This document shows, piece after piece, positions 1 through 6,447 of a stretch of DNA of 34,465 nucleotides (the stretch's first letter is position 1; each line of letters opens with the position of its first letter). The position numbers and the translations under genes are program-made. The notes under the pieces were generated by a model, which was given only the letters and a program-made list of their open reading frames with translations, did no database searches and had not been told where the DNA came from. This DNA comes from an uncultured Eubacterium sp. (GTDB lineage: Bacteria; Bacillota; Clostridia; Oscillospirales; Acutalibacteraceae): contig CAKSWS010000013.1 of the NCBI GenBank assembly GCA_934512155.1, positions 1 to 34,465 of the forward strand, in the 5' to 3' direction.

Positions 1-447
1 TTATTCAACAGTTTCTTTACTTTTTTTCCTCTATTTTACTTTTATCCAGACAAATAATATTATATCCGCAGCCATTTGTTCGTTTTAAAGCAAATTTCTC
101 TGGCAATTCATTCCAATTAATTAAGTTAGCCTCGTCCCATACTCCAACCACATTAATCAGATTATTTTCATATCCCTTAGATTTCAAATAATTTCTTACT
201 TCGTATTTGTCAGCACATTTTATTACCAGTTCATTTTGAGGACAATAAAACAGTTTGTAAAAGCATATTTTTCATTGAATGTTTCCGGATGCGTCAGATT
301 TAAATTATATCCCAATAAAATTCTAAAATATACTTTTGTCATATTTTCAGGTCCCATTATCTTATATGCGATCTTCTGAAAATACCGTCTTATTTTATAC
401 TTTAAACTACTTTTCAAGGTTATAGTTACATATTCATTACTTTTCAT
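1..447 (-). pseudogene. TupA-like ATP-grasp polysaccharide protein, frame-disrupted, runs off the window
   Basis: The translation resembles the ATP-grasp (TupA-like) proteins found in capsule and exopolysaccharide clusters. The N-terminal part (start ATG at 447) ends in a typical HPETFNEK motif. The family pattern then resumes in another frame from about 270 down to 28 with ADKYEVRNYLKSKG, VVGVWD and FALKRTNGCGYNII. Two single-base losses explain the breaks: a T run at 268-272 (one base short) and a T run at 21-27 (one base short). Restoring one base at each gives one continuous reading frame to the window edge. The start overlaps the end of the glycosyltransferase gene by 11 bases, so it is the next gene of the same operon. 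It could be a real pseudogene, a phase-variable gene or a homopolymer sequencing error; the rest of the gene lies outside. Confidence 0.7.
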
Positions 448-1210
448 TTTCCACCTCAATATATCTTATTTTTTTGTAAATTCCAAATACAATATTTCGC
501 ATTGTATTAATCACGCTTAACAATATACTTTCTTTCTCAGCAATACGATATAACCTATAATGCCATATAATGAGCTTTTTATATGAATGTGTACTAATGC
601 TTCCCACTCTGCCTTTTCTGTATTTTGCTAATACTTCATCTAGCAAATAACAATTTGCTTTTTTACAAACTTTAAGCCACATTGCATAGTCATTATTCTT
701 TTTTATATCCTCAATTTGAATTAATCCAATAATTTTTGAATCATACATTACTGTTAAGCACCCTAACCAACAATAATTAAACATCCCTTGTTTTGTTATT
801 CGCTTTGGACCAGTAACCTTTATTCCTTGTTCTTTTCCACTTTCATCTATAATCTCATAATTGGTATACGAAAATGCAATATTATTATCTTCCATAAAAG
901 CAATTTGTTTTTCCAGCTTTTCCGGAACCCATATGTCATCTGAATCCAAAAATGCAATCCATCGACCTCTTGCAAGCTGAAGAGCCCTATTTCTACTTAT
1001 AGCTGCACCTGAATTTCTTTCATTCTTAAAGAATTTTATACGCTCGTCTTTTATTCCTTTTACTATTTTTTCTGTATTATCAGAAGAACAATCATCAACA
1101 ATTATCAATTCCCAATTCGTATAGGTTTGTTCCATAACTGACTCTATTGTTTTTTCTATATATTGTGCAGTATTATATGATGGCATTATTATTGAAACTA
1201 AATCACTCAT
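437..1210 (-). CDS. Family 2 glycosyltransferase
   Basis: A 257-residue GT-A fold glycosyltransferase of family 2. It would transfer a sugar from a nucleotide-sugar donor onto the growing lipid-linked glycan at the cytoplasmic face of the membrane. The N-terminus carries VSIIMPSYN, then LIIVDDCSSD (nucleotide-binding Asp), NSGAAISRN, and the metal-binding DxD-type motif FLDSDD. The usual C-terminal acceptor part is short and basic with no clear membrane helix. I chose the ATG at 1210 because it gives the canonical MSDLVSIIMP start and lies one base after the stop of the preceding gene; a TTG seven codons earlier is possible but sits too close to the GGAGGAG at about 1235. Donor and linkage cannot be read from sequence. 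Confidence 0.92.
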   Translation of the reverse strand: MSDLVSIIMPSYNTAQYIEKTIESVMEQTYTNWELIIVDDCSSDNTEKIVKGIKDERIKFFKNERNSGAAISRNRALQLARGRWIAFLDSDDIWVPEKLEKQIAFMEDNNIAFSYTNYEIIDESGKEQGIKVTGPKRITKQGMFNYCWLGCLTVMYDSKIIGLIQIEDIKKNNDYAMWLKVCKKANCYLLDEVLAKYRKGRVGSISTHSYKKLIIWHYRLYRIAEKESILLSVINTMRNIVFGIYKKIRYIEVENEK

Positions 1211-1211
1211 T

Positions 1212-2045
1212 TTATTTAGATTGTCTTGCAATCTCCTCCATAGTTAAAACACTTACAATCTGATGCACCATTACATTTTTATCCATTTTTTTAATTACTT
1301 TTCTAAAAGGATATAGTAAATAAACAATTGGTTTTATTATCGGGTTATATTCCACATGTAATTTACAATAGACACACCTAAAACCAAAATTATCTATTTT
1401 ATATTGTTGTGCATTTGTAATATGATTAATATTTCTTGTTCCGGATGAAACATATTTTTTCCCTTTATCATTTAAATAATATTCTAATACAGTAAAATGA
1501 ATCGCATCACTTACTCTATCTTTTAAAAAATCTGGATGATATTTTGCCACACAGGTTTCTACATATTCTTCATGACTTTCAACAGTCATATATCCTATTA
1601 AGAGATTTTTTTCCGCTGAAAAGCCTCCCCAATACTCAACTTTATCTTTTTTATCTTTTTGGCATCTATCTCTAAATTCTTCAACAGTAAGTTCATTGTC
1701 TGCTTCTTTATATTTAAGAAATGCTGCCTTATAAACACAGTACAAATCATCACAATATTCTAACGGATCAATTTGTGTAACATAACATTTCTTTAAAGAT
1801 TGTCTAATATTCTTTCTCCTCTTTGAAGAAAACTCTTCTATATTAAATGGAGCTTCTTTGACAACATACCACCATCCCGTATTTTCGTCGCAATCATAAT
1901 CCGAAGTCCAGCGGGCTAATAAAGGATAACCTCCATCTATCTTCCATATTTTTTTGCTTTTTACTTGTTCAAGATTTACCTGTTTATGTGGCGCACATGT
2001 AGGTACCGCCGCATGGTTATAATATTTCCATCCCTCTATCTTCAT
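1212..2045 (-). CDS. GNAT/FemAB-like acyltransferase of the polysaccharide cluster
   Basis: A 277-residue soluble protein. The segment FSSKRRKNIRQSLKKC (about residues 73-88) resembles the FemAB/GNAT-like proteins seen in capsule clusters, where a basic helix precedes the acyl-transfer domain. The middle part has alternating strands and helices (LIGYMTVES, ETCVAKYHPDF, DAIHFTVLEYYL) compatible with a GNAT fold. It is encoded between the sugar-phosphate transferase and the glycosyltransferase, with one base between each stop and the next ATG, so translation is probably coupled. The likely role is decoration of a glycan unit, for example N-acylation of the amino sugar made by the aminotransferase encoded upstream. 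That role is inference; the fold is a motif-level judgement and the protein could be a hypothetical of unrelated function. Confidence 0.55.
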   Translation of the reverse strand: MKIEGWKYYNHAAVPTCAPHKQVNLEQVKSKKIWKIDGGYPLLARWTSDYDCDENTGWWYVVKEAPFNIEEFSSKRRKNIRQSLKKCYVTQIDPLEYCDDLYCVYKAAFLKYKEADNELTVEEFRDRCQKDKKDKVEYWGGFSAEKNLLIGYMTVESHEEYVETCVAKYHPDFLKDRVSDAIHFTVLEYYLNDKGKKYVSSGTRNINHITNAQQYKIDNFGFRCVYCKLHVEYNPIIKPIVYLLYPFRKVIKKMDKNVMVHQIVSVLTMEEIARQSK

Positions 2046-2046
2046 C

Positions 2047-2895
2047 TTAATTACCACTCTTTTTCAAAATCGACTTAGCTATTTTCTGCTTTGTTTTATA
2101 TTCCTCATTAGAAATTTTGCCTGTTCTAAATAAATAATCGCCCAAATCTTCTGCCGTTGCCATATCTCCATCTGTAATTCCTTCTTGCTTGATAAAAGCA
2201 GTTTTTACAGTTTTTAATATAATGCTAAAATCTTTTAACAATGTCACATTTTCTATATACTTCAAATCCCAGTTCAATTTATCTTCCCACTTAATCGCAT
2301 TTCGTCCATTTACCTGAGCCAAGCCACTCAACCCAGGTTTTGCAGTATGACGCATACGTTGCTCCTTTGTCATAAATATAAGATCTCTGACCAACTGGGG
2401 ACGTGGTCCGCAAATCGAAAGTGTCCCATTTAAAATATTAAAAGCTTCTGGAAGTTCATCAAGACTTGTACTTCTAAGCCATTTACCAAATGAAGTTAAA
2501 CGCACTTCATCTGGTAAAAGCTCTCCGTTTTCATCTCTTTCATCTGTCATAGTACGAAATTTGTACATTTTAAAAATAGTTTCTTTTCCATCTTCTCCAA
2601 TCAACCCTGGACGATCCTGCGTGAACAGCACTGGACTTCCCAGTTTGAATTTGACAAGAATTGCAACACTTATATACAATGGGCTAAAACATATAATTGC
2701 TGCAGACGCACAAACAACATCTATCGCTCTTTTAACATATTTTTCGTAAAATCCCATTTTGCGTTTCGGAATTGCTTCTATATTTTCAGCTTTATAAGTT
2801 GTTTTTTTCGCCTTCTTTTTCATAATCAAAGTTGCTATCGCTGTTCCACCAACAATAGATGATGCTATAATTCCAACTATTTTTTTCTTTGACAC
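2047..2895 (-). CDS. Sugar-phosphate transferase (initiating glycosyltransferase, PF02397 type)
   Basis: A 282-residue bacterial sugar transferase that would load the first sugar-1-phosphate onto undecaprenyl phosphate to start the repeat unit. An N-terminal hydrophobic stretch (about residues 6-24) precedes the conserved membrane segment beginning YVKRAIDVV. This is followed by the family blocks PVLFTQDRPG, YKFRTMTD, RLTSFGKWLRSTSLDELPE, FNIL, CGPRP and KPGLSGLAQVNGRNA. The usual SLVGPRP reads SICGPRP. The extra N-terminal helix and a C-terminal tail with LFRTGKISNEEYKTK go beyond the minimal 200-residue enzyme. I chose GTG at 2895 because GGAGAG lies about seven bases ahead; a GTG at 2910 contains that Shine-Dalgarno and is less likely. 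The start overlaps a remnant of an aminotransferase gene. Confidence 0.9.
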   Translation of the reverse strand: MSKKKIVGIIASSIVGGTAIATLIMKKKAKKTTYKAENIEAIPKRKMGFYEKYVKRAIDVVCASAAIICFSPLYISVAILVKFKLGSPVLFTQDRPGLIGEDGKETIFKMYKFRTMTDERDENGELLPDEVRLTSFGKWLRSTSLDELPEAFNILNGTLSICGPRPQLVRDLIFMTKEQRMRHTAKPGLSGLAQVNGRNAIKWEDKLNWDLKYIENVTLLKDFSIILKTVKTAFIKQEGITDGDMATAEDLGDYLFRTGKISNEEYKTKQKIAKSILKKSGN

Positions 2896-2990
2896 AATAA
2901 TCTCTCCCACAATATATTTCTATTCAAGTAAGCTCTAATAACTTCAATAAACCTATCCTGCTGTTCTACTTTAATTTTACTCTCGCGTAG
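2877..2990 (-). pseudogene. 3'-end remnant of a second DegT-type aminotransferase gene
   Basis: Read on the minus strand, this stretch keeps an open frame ending at a TAG at 2877-2879. It contains KIKVEQQDRFIEVIRAYLNR, which aligns with the C-terminus of the intact aminotransferase in this window (KMTPRQQERVIETVKKCFE) and with the usual DegT-family ending QDRVIEVIKK. The rest of the gene is missing. The remnant sits directly in front of the intact sugar-phosphate transferase, exactly where the intact aminotransferase sits in front of the truncated one. The aligned segment is only about 20 residues, so the homology is an informed reading rather than a proven one. Confidence 0.55.
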
Positions 2991-3079
2991 CGATGCATCA
3001 TACGAAGTGCTAACGCTTTTAAGAGCGCAAAGCTAATATATAAAGCATTCTATCAAATTTTTTTGAACTGAGAGTAAAA
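2975..3079. repeat. 105-base element bounded by a 10-base inverted repeat
   Basis: TTTTACTCTC at 2975-2984 is the exact reverse complement of GAGAGTAAAA at 3070-3079. The interior contains a further weak dyad (GCGTAGC / GCTAACGC). The size and ends would suit a small non-autonomous element, but target-site duplications are not evident and the left repeat falls inside the aminotransferase remnant. Confidence 0.35.
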
Positions 3080-3196
3080 ACTCCAGGCACATATAGGCTA
3101 CGAAAGCAATAACTTACTTCCCATTCTCAACACTCTCCTCATGCGTTATAAATATTTTTCTTATTAATATAGGAAGTTTCTCTAACACGACAACTA

Positions 3197-3236
3197 GCCT
3201 GTGAATGTTCTTTTTTAAGAGCATCCGCAGGCTAGG
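3197..3236. repeat. 40-base hairpin in the spacer
   Basis: TAGCCTGTGAATGTTC at 3197-3212 pairs with GAGCATCCGCAGGCTA at 3221-3236: 16 positions with one mismatch, counting G-U pairs, on the plus strand, and an eight-base A/T loop. There is no T run after either arm, so it is not a standard terminator. The covarying-looking positions (T/C and A/G) could be chance or could indicate a folded RNA or recombination site. Confidence 0.45.
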
Positions 3237-3421
3237 TCAAACCTCATCTTATCATAATTTTTCGGCTTATAGTATGAGTCAAAATAAGCATCCAAAAAAC
3301 AATTCATATATACATAATTTTCCAGCTTAAACGACACAACCATGCAAAAAAATCATCATAACCAGATTCAACTAAGCCAGCAAAGCCCCTGTAAAATCAA
3401 GGTTTTTCTTGGTTGTCCCTA

Positions 3422-3742
3422 TTATACCGCTACCCCTTTAAGAATATTAAATAATTCAGGCGATTCATCAATGCTTGTTGAGCGAAGAAATTTTCCAAAC
3501 CTTGTAAGTCTTACTTCATCAGGCAATAGTTCTACGATTTCATCTCTTTTATCAGTCATTGTTCTAAATTTCATCAAGATAGATATTTTTTCATCTTTAC
3601 CAGGTCGTTCTTTTTTAAACAACACCGGATTTCCCAACTTTATTCTTACAAGAATTGCTGTAATCAAAAGCAGTGGAGATAAAATAACTATGGCTAAAAG
3701 TGAAGAAAAAATATCAAAAAATCTTTTTATATACTTATACAT
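3422..3742 (-). pseudogene. Sugar-phosphate transferase, truncated 5' fragment
   Basis: The first 106 residues of an initiating sugar-phosphate transferase like its intact neighbour. A membrane hairpin after YIKRFFDIFSS is followed by NPVLFKKERPG, MKFRTMTDKRDE and LPDEVRLTRFGKFLRSTSIDESPELFNILKG. The frame then ends at VAV and a stop. The obligatory second half (GPRP, KPGLSGLAQVNGR) is absent and was not found in the following 500 bases in any frame. The ATG at 3742 has GGGAG eight bases ahead and lies just after the aminotransferase stop. It cannot encode an active enzyme alone, because the catalytic blocks after FNIL are lost. Confidence 0.8.
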
Positions 3743-3753
3743 TATTTCTCCCA

Positions 3754-4971
3754 TTACTCAAAACATTTCTTAACAGTTTCAATTACTCTTTCCTGCTGCC
3801 GGGGTGTCATTTTATTATCACTGGGAAGGCAAAGGCCACGGTTGAAAATATCCATGCCTACATCCAAAGCATCGCCTGCAATATAAGCATTCGTATTTGC
3901 TCTGCCGTTACCGTTCTTAGTTACAAAACCATTCATCCTATAAATCGGTTGCATATGCATAGGCTTCCAAATAGGTCTGCCTTCTGCGTTAATTTTAGCA
4001 AGCTCATCAAGAATTTCCTGCGGACAAGTTTTTCCTTTTTCGCTGTTATAGCAATAATCCTGTTCACCTCGAACCTGCTTACACATTGCATCCTCATCAA
4101 TAATCAAGCAAGAAAGCCAAAAATTAGGCTCACTGTTAGCCTCATCATAAGGATTCATAGAAACAGGCAAATTCTTAAACGCTTCTTTATATCTCATATA
4201 AATTGCTTTTTTTTGAGCAACATGCTCTTCAAGATAAGGAATCTGACCACGAACAACACCTGCAATTACATTACTCATTCTGTAATTATAGCCAAGCTCT
4301 TCATGCTGATACCACGGTGCATTTTCTCTTGACTGAGTAGACCATTTACGAACTTTATTTGCAGCCTCTTCACTGTTTGTTAAGAGCATTCCGCCGCTTG
4401 ATCCTGTAATAATTTTATTGCCGTTAAAGCTGATGCAATTAAATTTACCGAATGTACCTGTTTGTTGACCCTTATATGTAGCACCAAGAGACTCGGCAGC
4501 ATCTTCAACAATAGTTGCATCATGTTTATCACAAATAGATTTAAGTTCATCAATCTTACCAGGTGTACCGTAAAGGTGTGCAACAACCACAACTTTAACA
4601 TTTGGATGAATTTCAAAAGCCTTTTCAAGAGCGACAGGGTCCATATTCCAAGTATCATACTCTGTATCAATAAATACAGGGACGCCACCCTCATAAACAA
4701 CAGGATTAACTGTTGCATCAAACGTCATATCAGAACAAAAAACTTTGTCGCCCCTTTTAACACCTGCAAGTTTTACGGCAAGATGCAATGCGGCAGTACC
4801 TGCCGAAAGGGCAACTGCATATTTACAGCCGACTATTTCACATATTTGCTTTTCAACCTCATTAATATTTGCACCGACTGTTGACATCCAGTTTGTTTCA
4901 TACGCTTCTTTTACAAATTTTAATTCATCTCCATGCATAGTTGGTGATGAAAGCCAAATTTTTTCACTCAT
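3754..4971 (-). CDS. DegT/DnrJ/EryC1-type sugar aminotransferase
   Basis: A 405-residue PLP-dependent aminotransferase of the DegT/DnrJ/EryC1/StrS family. These convert a 4-keto (or 3-keto) nucleotide sugar to the amino sugar using glutamate. Diagnostic blocks: SAGTAALHLAV (residues 56-66), the cofactor-binding VEDAAESLGA (155-164), and the Schiff-base lysine K186 in SFNGNKIITGSSGG. Length is normal for the family. It is the first gene of the polysaccharide operon, with a near-consensus promoter about 50 bases upstream and GGAG seven bases before the ATG. The adjacent sugar-phosphate transferases suggest its product sugar is the first residue put on the lipid carrier, as in PglE/PglC-like pairs. 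That pairing is inferred from order only. Confidence 0.93.
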   Translation of the reverse strand: MSEKIWLSSPTMHGDELKFVKEAYETNWMSTVGANINEVEKQICEIVGCKYAVALSAGTAALHLAVKLAGVKRGDKVFCSDMTFDATVNPVVYEGGVPVFIDTEYDTWNMDPVALEKAFEIHPNVKVVVVAHLYGTPGKIDELKSICDKHDATIVEDAAESLGATYKGQQTGTFGKFNCISFNGNKIITGSSGGMLLTNSEEAANKVRKWSTQSRENAPWYQHEELGYNYRMSNVIAGVVRGQIPYLEEHVAQKKAIYMRYKEAFKNLPVSMNPYDEANSEPNFWLSCLIIDEDAMCKQVRGEQDYCYNSEKGKTCPQEILDELAKINAEGRPIWKPMHMQPIYRMNGFVTKNGNGRANTNAYIAGDALDVGMDIFNRGLCLPSDNKMTPRQQERVIETVKKCFE

Positions 4972-5021
4972 TATTTCTCCTAAAACAACACTAATCCATT
5001 TTATTATTTATAATTAACATT

Positions 5022-5050
5022 ATTATATATATTAATAAAAAGAATGTCAA
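5022..5050 (-). promoter_or_regulatory. Sigma-A promoter of the polysaccharide operon
   Basis: On the minus strand TTGACA (5045-5050) and TATAAT (5022-5027) are separated by exactly 17 bases, a perfect vegetative consensus. Transcription would start near 5014, giving a leader of about 43 bases before the aminotransferase ATG at 4971. The spacer is almost pure A/T. Confidence 0.8.
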
Positions 5051-5096
5051 TAAATATATAAATTGACAGAAATATGTAAAACAACCAAATAAATAA

Positions 5097-5135
5097 AAAA
5101 AACACTGTGAATAAAAAATATTCACAGTGTTTTTT
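5097..5135 (-). terminator. Terminator after spoVAD and the 58-residue gene
   Basis: AAAAAACACTGTGAATA (5097-5113) pairs perfectly with its complement at 5119-5135 around a five-base loop. The A/T flanks give a U run in both directions. It lies 14 bases after the small gene and upstream of the polysaccharide promoter. Confidence 0.85.
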
Positions 5136-5148
5136 AGTATTACACATA

Positions 5149-5325
5149 TTATTGATTATTTAAACTTTTTAAGTTAATACTATTTTCATTACCGAAAATT
5201 AAAACCACTGTTTGCAATATAAGAAACAGCACCGCCAAAACTCGCAAAAAAGTTATAATTCCATACAAAATATTAACTGTTTTTTGAAAAATGCCAATGG
5301 TTTTAATACTGTTTTTTAAATACAT
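5149..5325 (-). CDS. 58-residue single-helix membrane protein next to SpoVAD
   Basis: A short open frame of 58 codons that starts immediately after the spoVAD stop (TAA then ATG with no gap). It is preceded by a clear GGAGGT at about 5332-5337, inside the last codons of spoVAD. The N-terminus is basic (MYLKNSIKTI), followed by a long hydrophobic segment from about residue 19 to 44 (NILYGIITFLRVLAVLFLIL and onward) with one internal arginine, then a short polar tail. I recognise no family; it does not look like SpoVAE. The strong ribosome-binding site, zero-gap coupling and the terminator just downstream argue that it is real. Co-expression with SpoVAD in the forespore is inferred from position. 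Confidence 0.7.
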   Translation of the reverse strand: MYLKNSIKTIGIFQKTVNILYGIITFLRVLAVLFLILQTVVLIFGNENSINLKSLNNQ

Positions 5326-6327
5326 TTATACCTCCAATTTTACTGCGTGAGCAATACCCAAAATAGGACTGCCCTGTTTGTTGGAAGTAGGACTCATAAG
5401 TGCGCCTGTTGCAACAAAAAGAACCTTTTTTAATTTTCCGCCGTTCATATTTTTTAAAATGTGAGAGCATAAAACAGAACCGCTGCAACCGCACCCCGAA
5501 CCGCCGCTGTTAACATCCTGCTCTTTCAAATTATAAATCATTAAACCGCAATCATTATGAACCGAACAAATATTAATATTATGCTCCTTTTCCAACAATT
5601 CGTATAACAAATTAGAGCCTGTAAAGCCCAAATCACCGGTTAAAATCAAATCATAATCTTCAGGTTTTGTTTGCGTATCGTATAAAAAATCATAAATGGT
5701 TTTTTCTGCGGCAGGTGCCATTGCGGCACCCATATTATTTGCATCCGTTATACCCAAGTCGCATATGGTACCTATGGAAACTGCCGTAATTTTTACGCCT
5801 GCGCCTTGACTTTTAAGCACTGCAGCACCACAGCCTGTAACGGTTCGTTGGGATGTAGGCGGTCTTTGCCCGCCATATTCAAGAGGAAAACGAAATTGCC
5901 TTTCCGATGTACAAAAATGGCTTGACGCACCGGCAACAACGCAATTAGCCCCCGAGTCAACAAGCATTGAACCGACTGCCAATGACAAAGCCATTGTGGA
6001 ACAAGCACCAAACAAACCGATGTATGGAACATTCAAATCTTTAACAGCAAAAGAACTTGCCACACTTTGGTCAAGCAAATCACCGGCAAGAACAAAATCA
6101 ATATTTTCCGATGAAACACTTGCATTTTTCAATGCCATTGTTATTGCATTATTAAACATTAAAGATTCTGCAAACTCATAAGAATCTTCACCCATTGTGG
6201 TATCCTGATAAACAGCGTCAAAATCGTCAACAAGAGGCCCTTCCCCTTCTTTTTTTCCAACTACGCCTGCACTGCCTGCAATAACAGGCGGATTTTCAAA
6301 ATAAATTATTTTACCTTTTATGTGCAT
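5326..6327 (-). CDS. spoVAD: Stage V sporulation protein AD (thiolase-fold DPA-channel subunit)
   Basis: A 333-residue SpoVAD homologue. SpoVAD is part of the SpoVA assembly that moves dipicolinic acid into the developing spore and releases it at germination. The thiolase/ketoacyl-synthase-like fold is visible in FGACSTMALSLAVG, GGQRPPTSQRTVTGCGAAVL and the glycine-rich SGGSGCGCSGSVLCSHIL near the C-terminus. I chose the ATG at 6327 (MHIKGKIIYFENPPVIAGSAG) because AGAGGTG lies eight bases ahead; an upstream in-frame start would add an unlikely Phe-rich tail. SpoVAC and SpoVAE, usual neighbours, are not here: upstream is an ABC transporter and downstream a small membrane protein. Either the rest of spoVA lies elsewhere or this is an extra copy. 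Confidence 0.93.
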   Translation of the reverse strand: MHIKGKIIYFENPPVIAGSAGVVGKKEGEGPLVDDFDAVYQDTTMGEDSYEFAESLMFNNAITMALKNASVSSENIDFVLAGDLLDQSVASSFAVKDLNVPYIGLFGACSTMALSLAVGSMLVDSGANCVVAGASSHFCTSERQFRFPLEYGGQRPPTSQRTVTGCGAAVLKSQGAGVKITAVSIGTICDLGITDANNMGAAMAPAAEKTIYDFLYDTQTKPEDYDLILTGDLGFTGSNLLYELLEKEHNINICSVHNDCGLMIYNLKEQDVNSGGSGCGCSGSVLCSHILKNMNGGKLKKVLFVATGALMSPTSNKQGSPILGIAHAVKLEV

Positions 6328-6401
6328 AAAAAACACCTCTAAAATATTATTACCAAAATATTTTAATAAAGCGAAAAAAGCAAAAAACAAAAAATGGAAA
6401 A

Positions 6402-6437
6402 ATAAAAAATATGCACTCAAAGCAAATTGAGTGCATA
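6402..6437 (-). terminator. Terminator of the ABC transporter operon
   Basis: TATGCACTCAA (6410-6420) and TTGAGTGCATA (6427-6437) form a perfect 11-base stem with a six-base loop. On the minus strand it is followed by a T-rich run. It begins 11 bases after the stop of the second transporter gene. Confidence 0.85.
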
Positions 6438-6447
6438 TAAAAACCGA

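Larger units (their letters stand above)
2911..3421. other. Gene-free spacer with inverted repeats between two sugar-transferase genes
   Basis: No convincing full gene is present in these 510 bases. At the left end lies the aminotransferase remnant. A perfect 10-base inverted repeat, TTTTACTCTC at 2975-2984 and GAGAGTAAAA at 3070-3079, brackets 85 bases. A second, longer hairpin lies at 3197-3236. No transposase fragment was recognised. The stretch separates a 5' fragment of one sugar transferase from a complete second copy, so it is most simply a recombination scar. Confidence 0.6.

Noticed and set aside
3197..3236. Rho-independent terminator
   Set aside because: The stem is strong but neither side has a T run after it.
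2911..3421. Possible insertion sequence between the sugar transferases
   Set aside because: No transposase fragment, no clear target duplication and inverted repeats too short; kept only as repeats and a scar.
3700..4884. Long plus-strand open frames over the aminotransferase gene
   Set aside because: They lie antisense to a gene with clear PLP-enzyme motifs, lack ribosome-binding sites and show no recognisable protein pattern.
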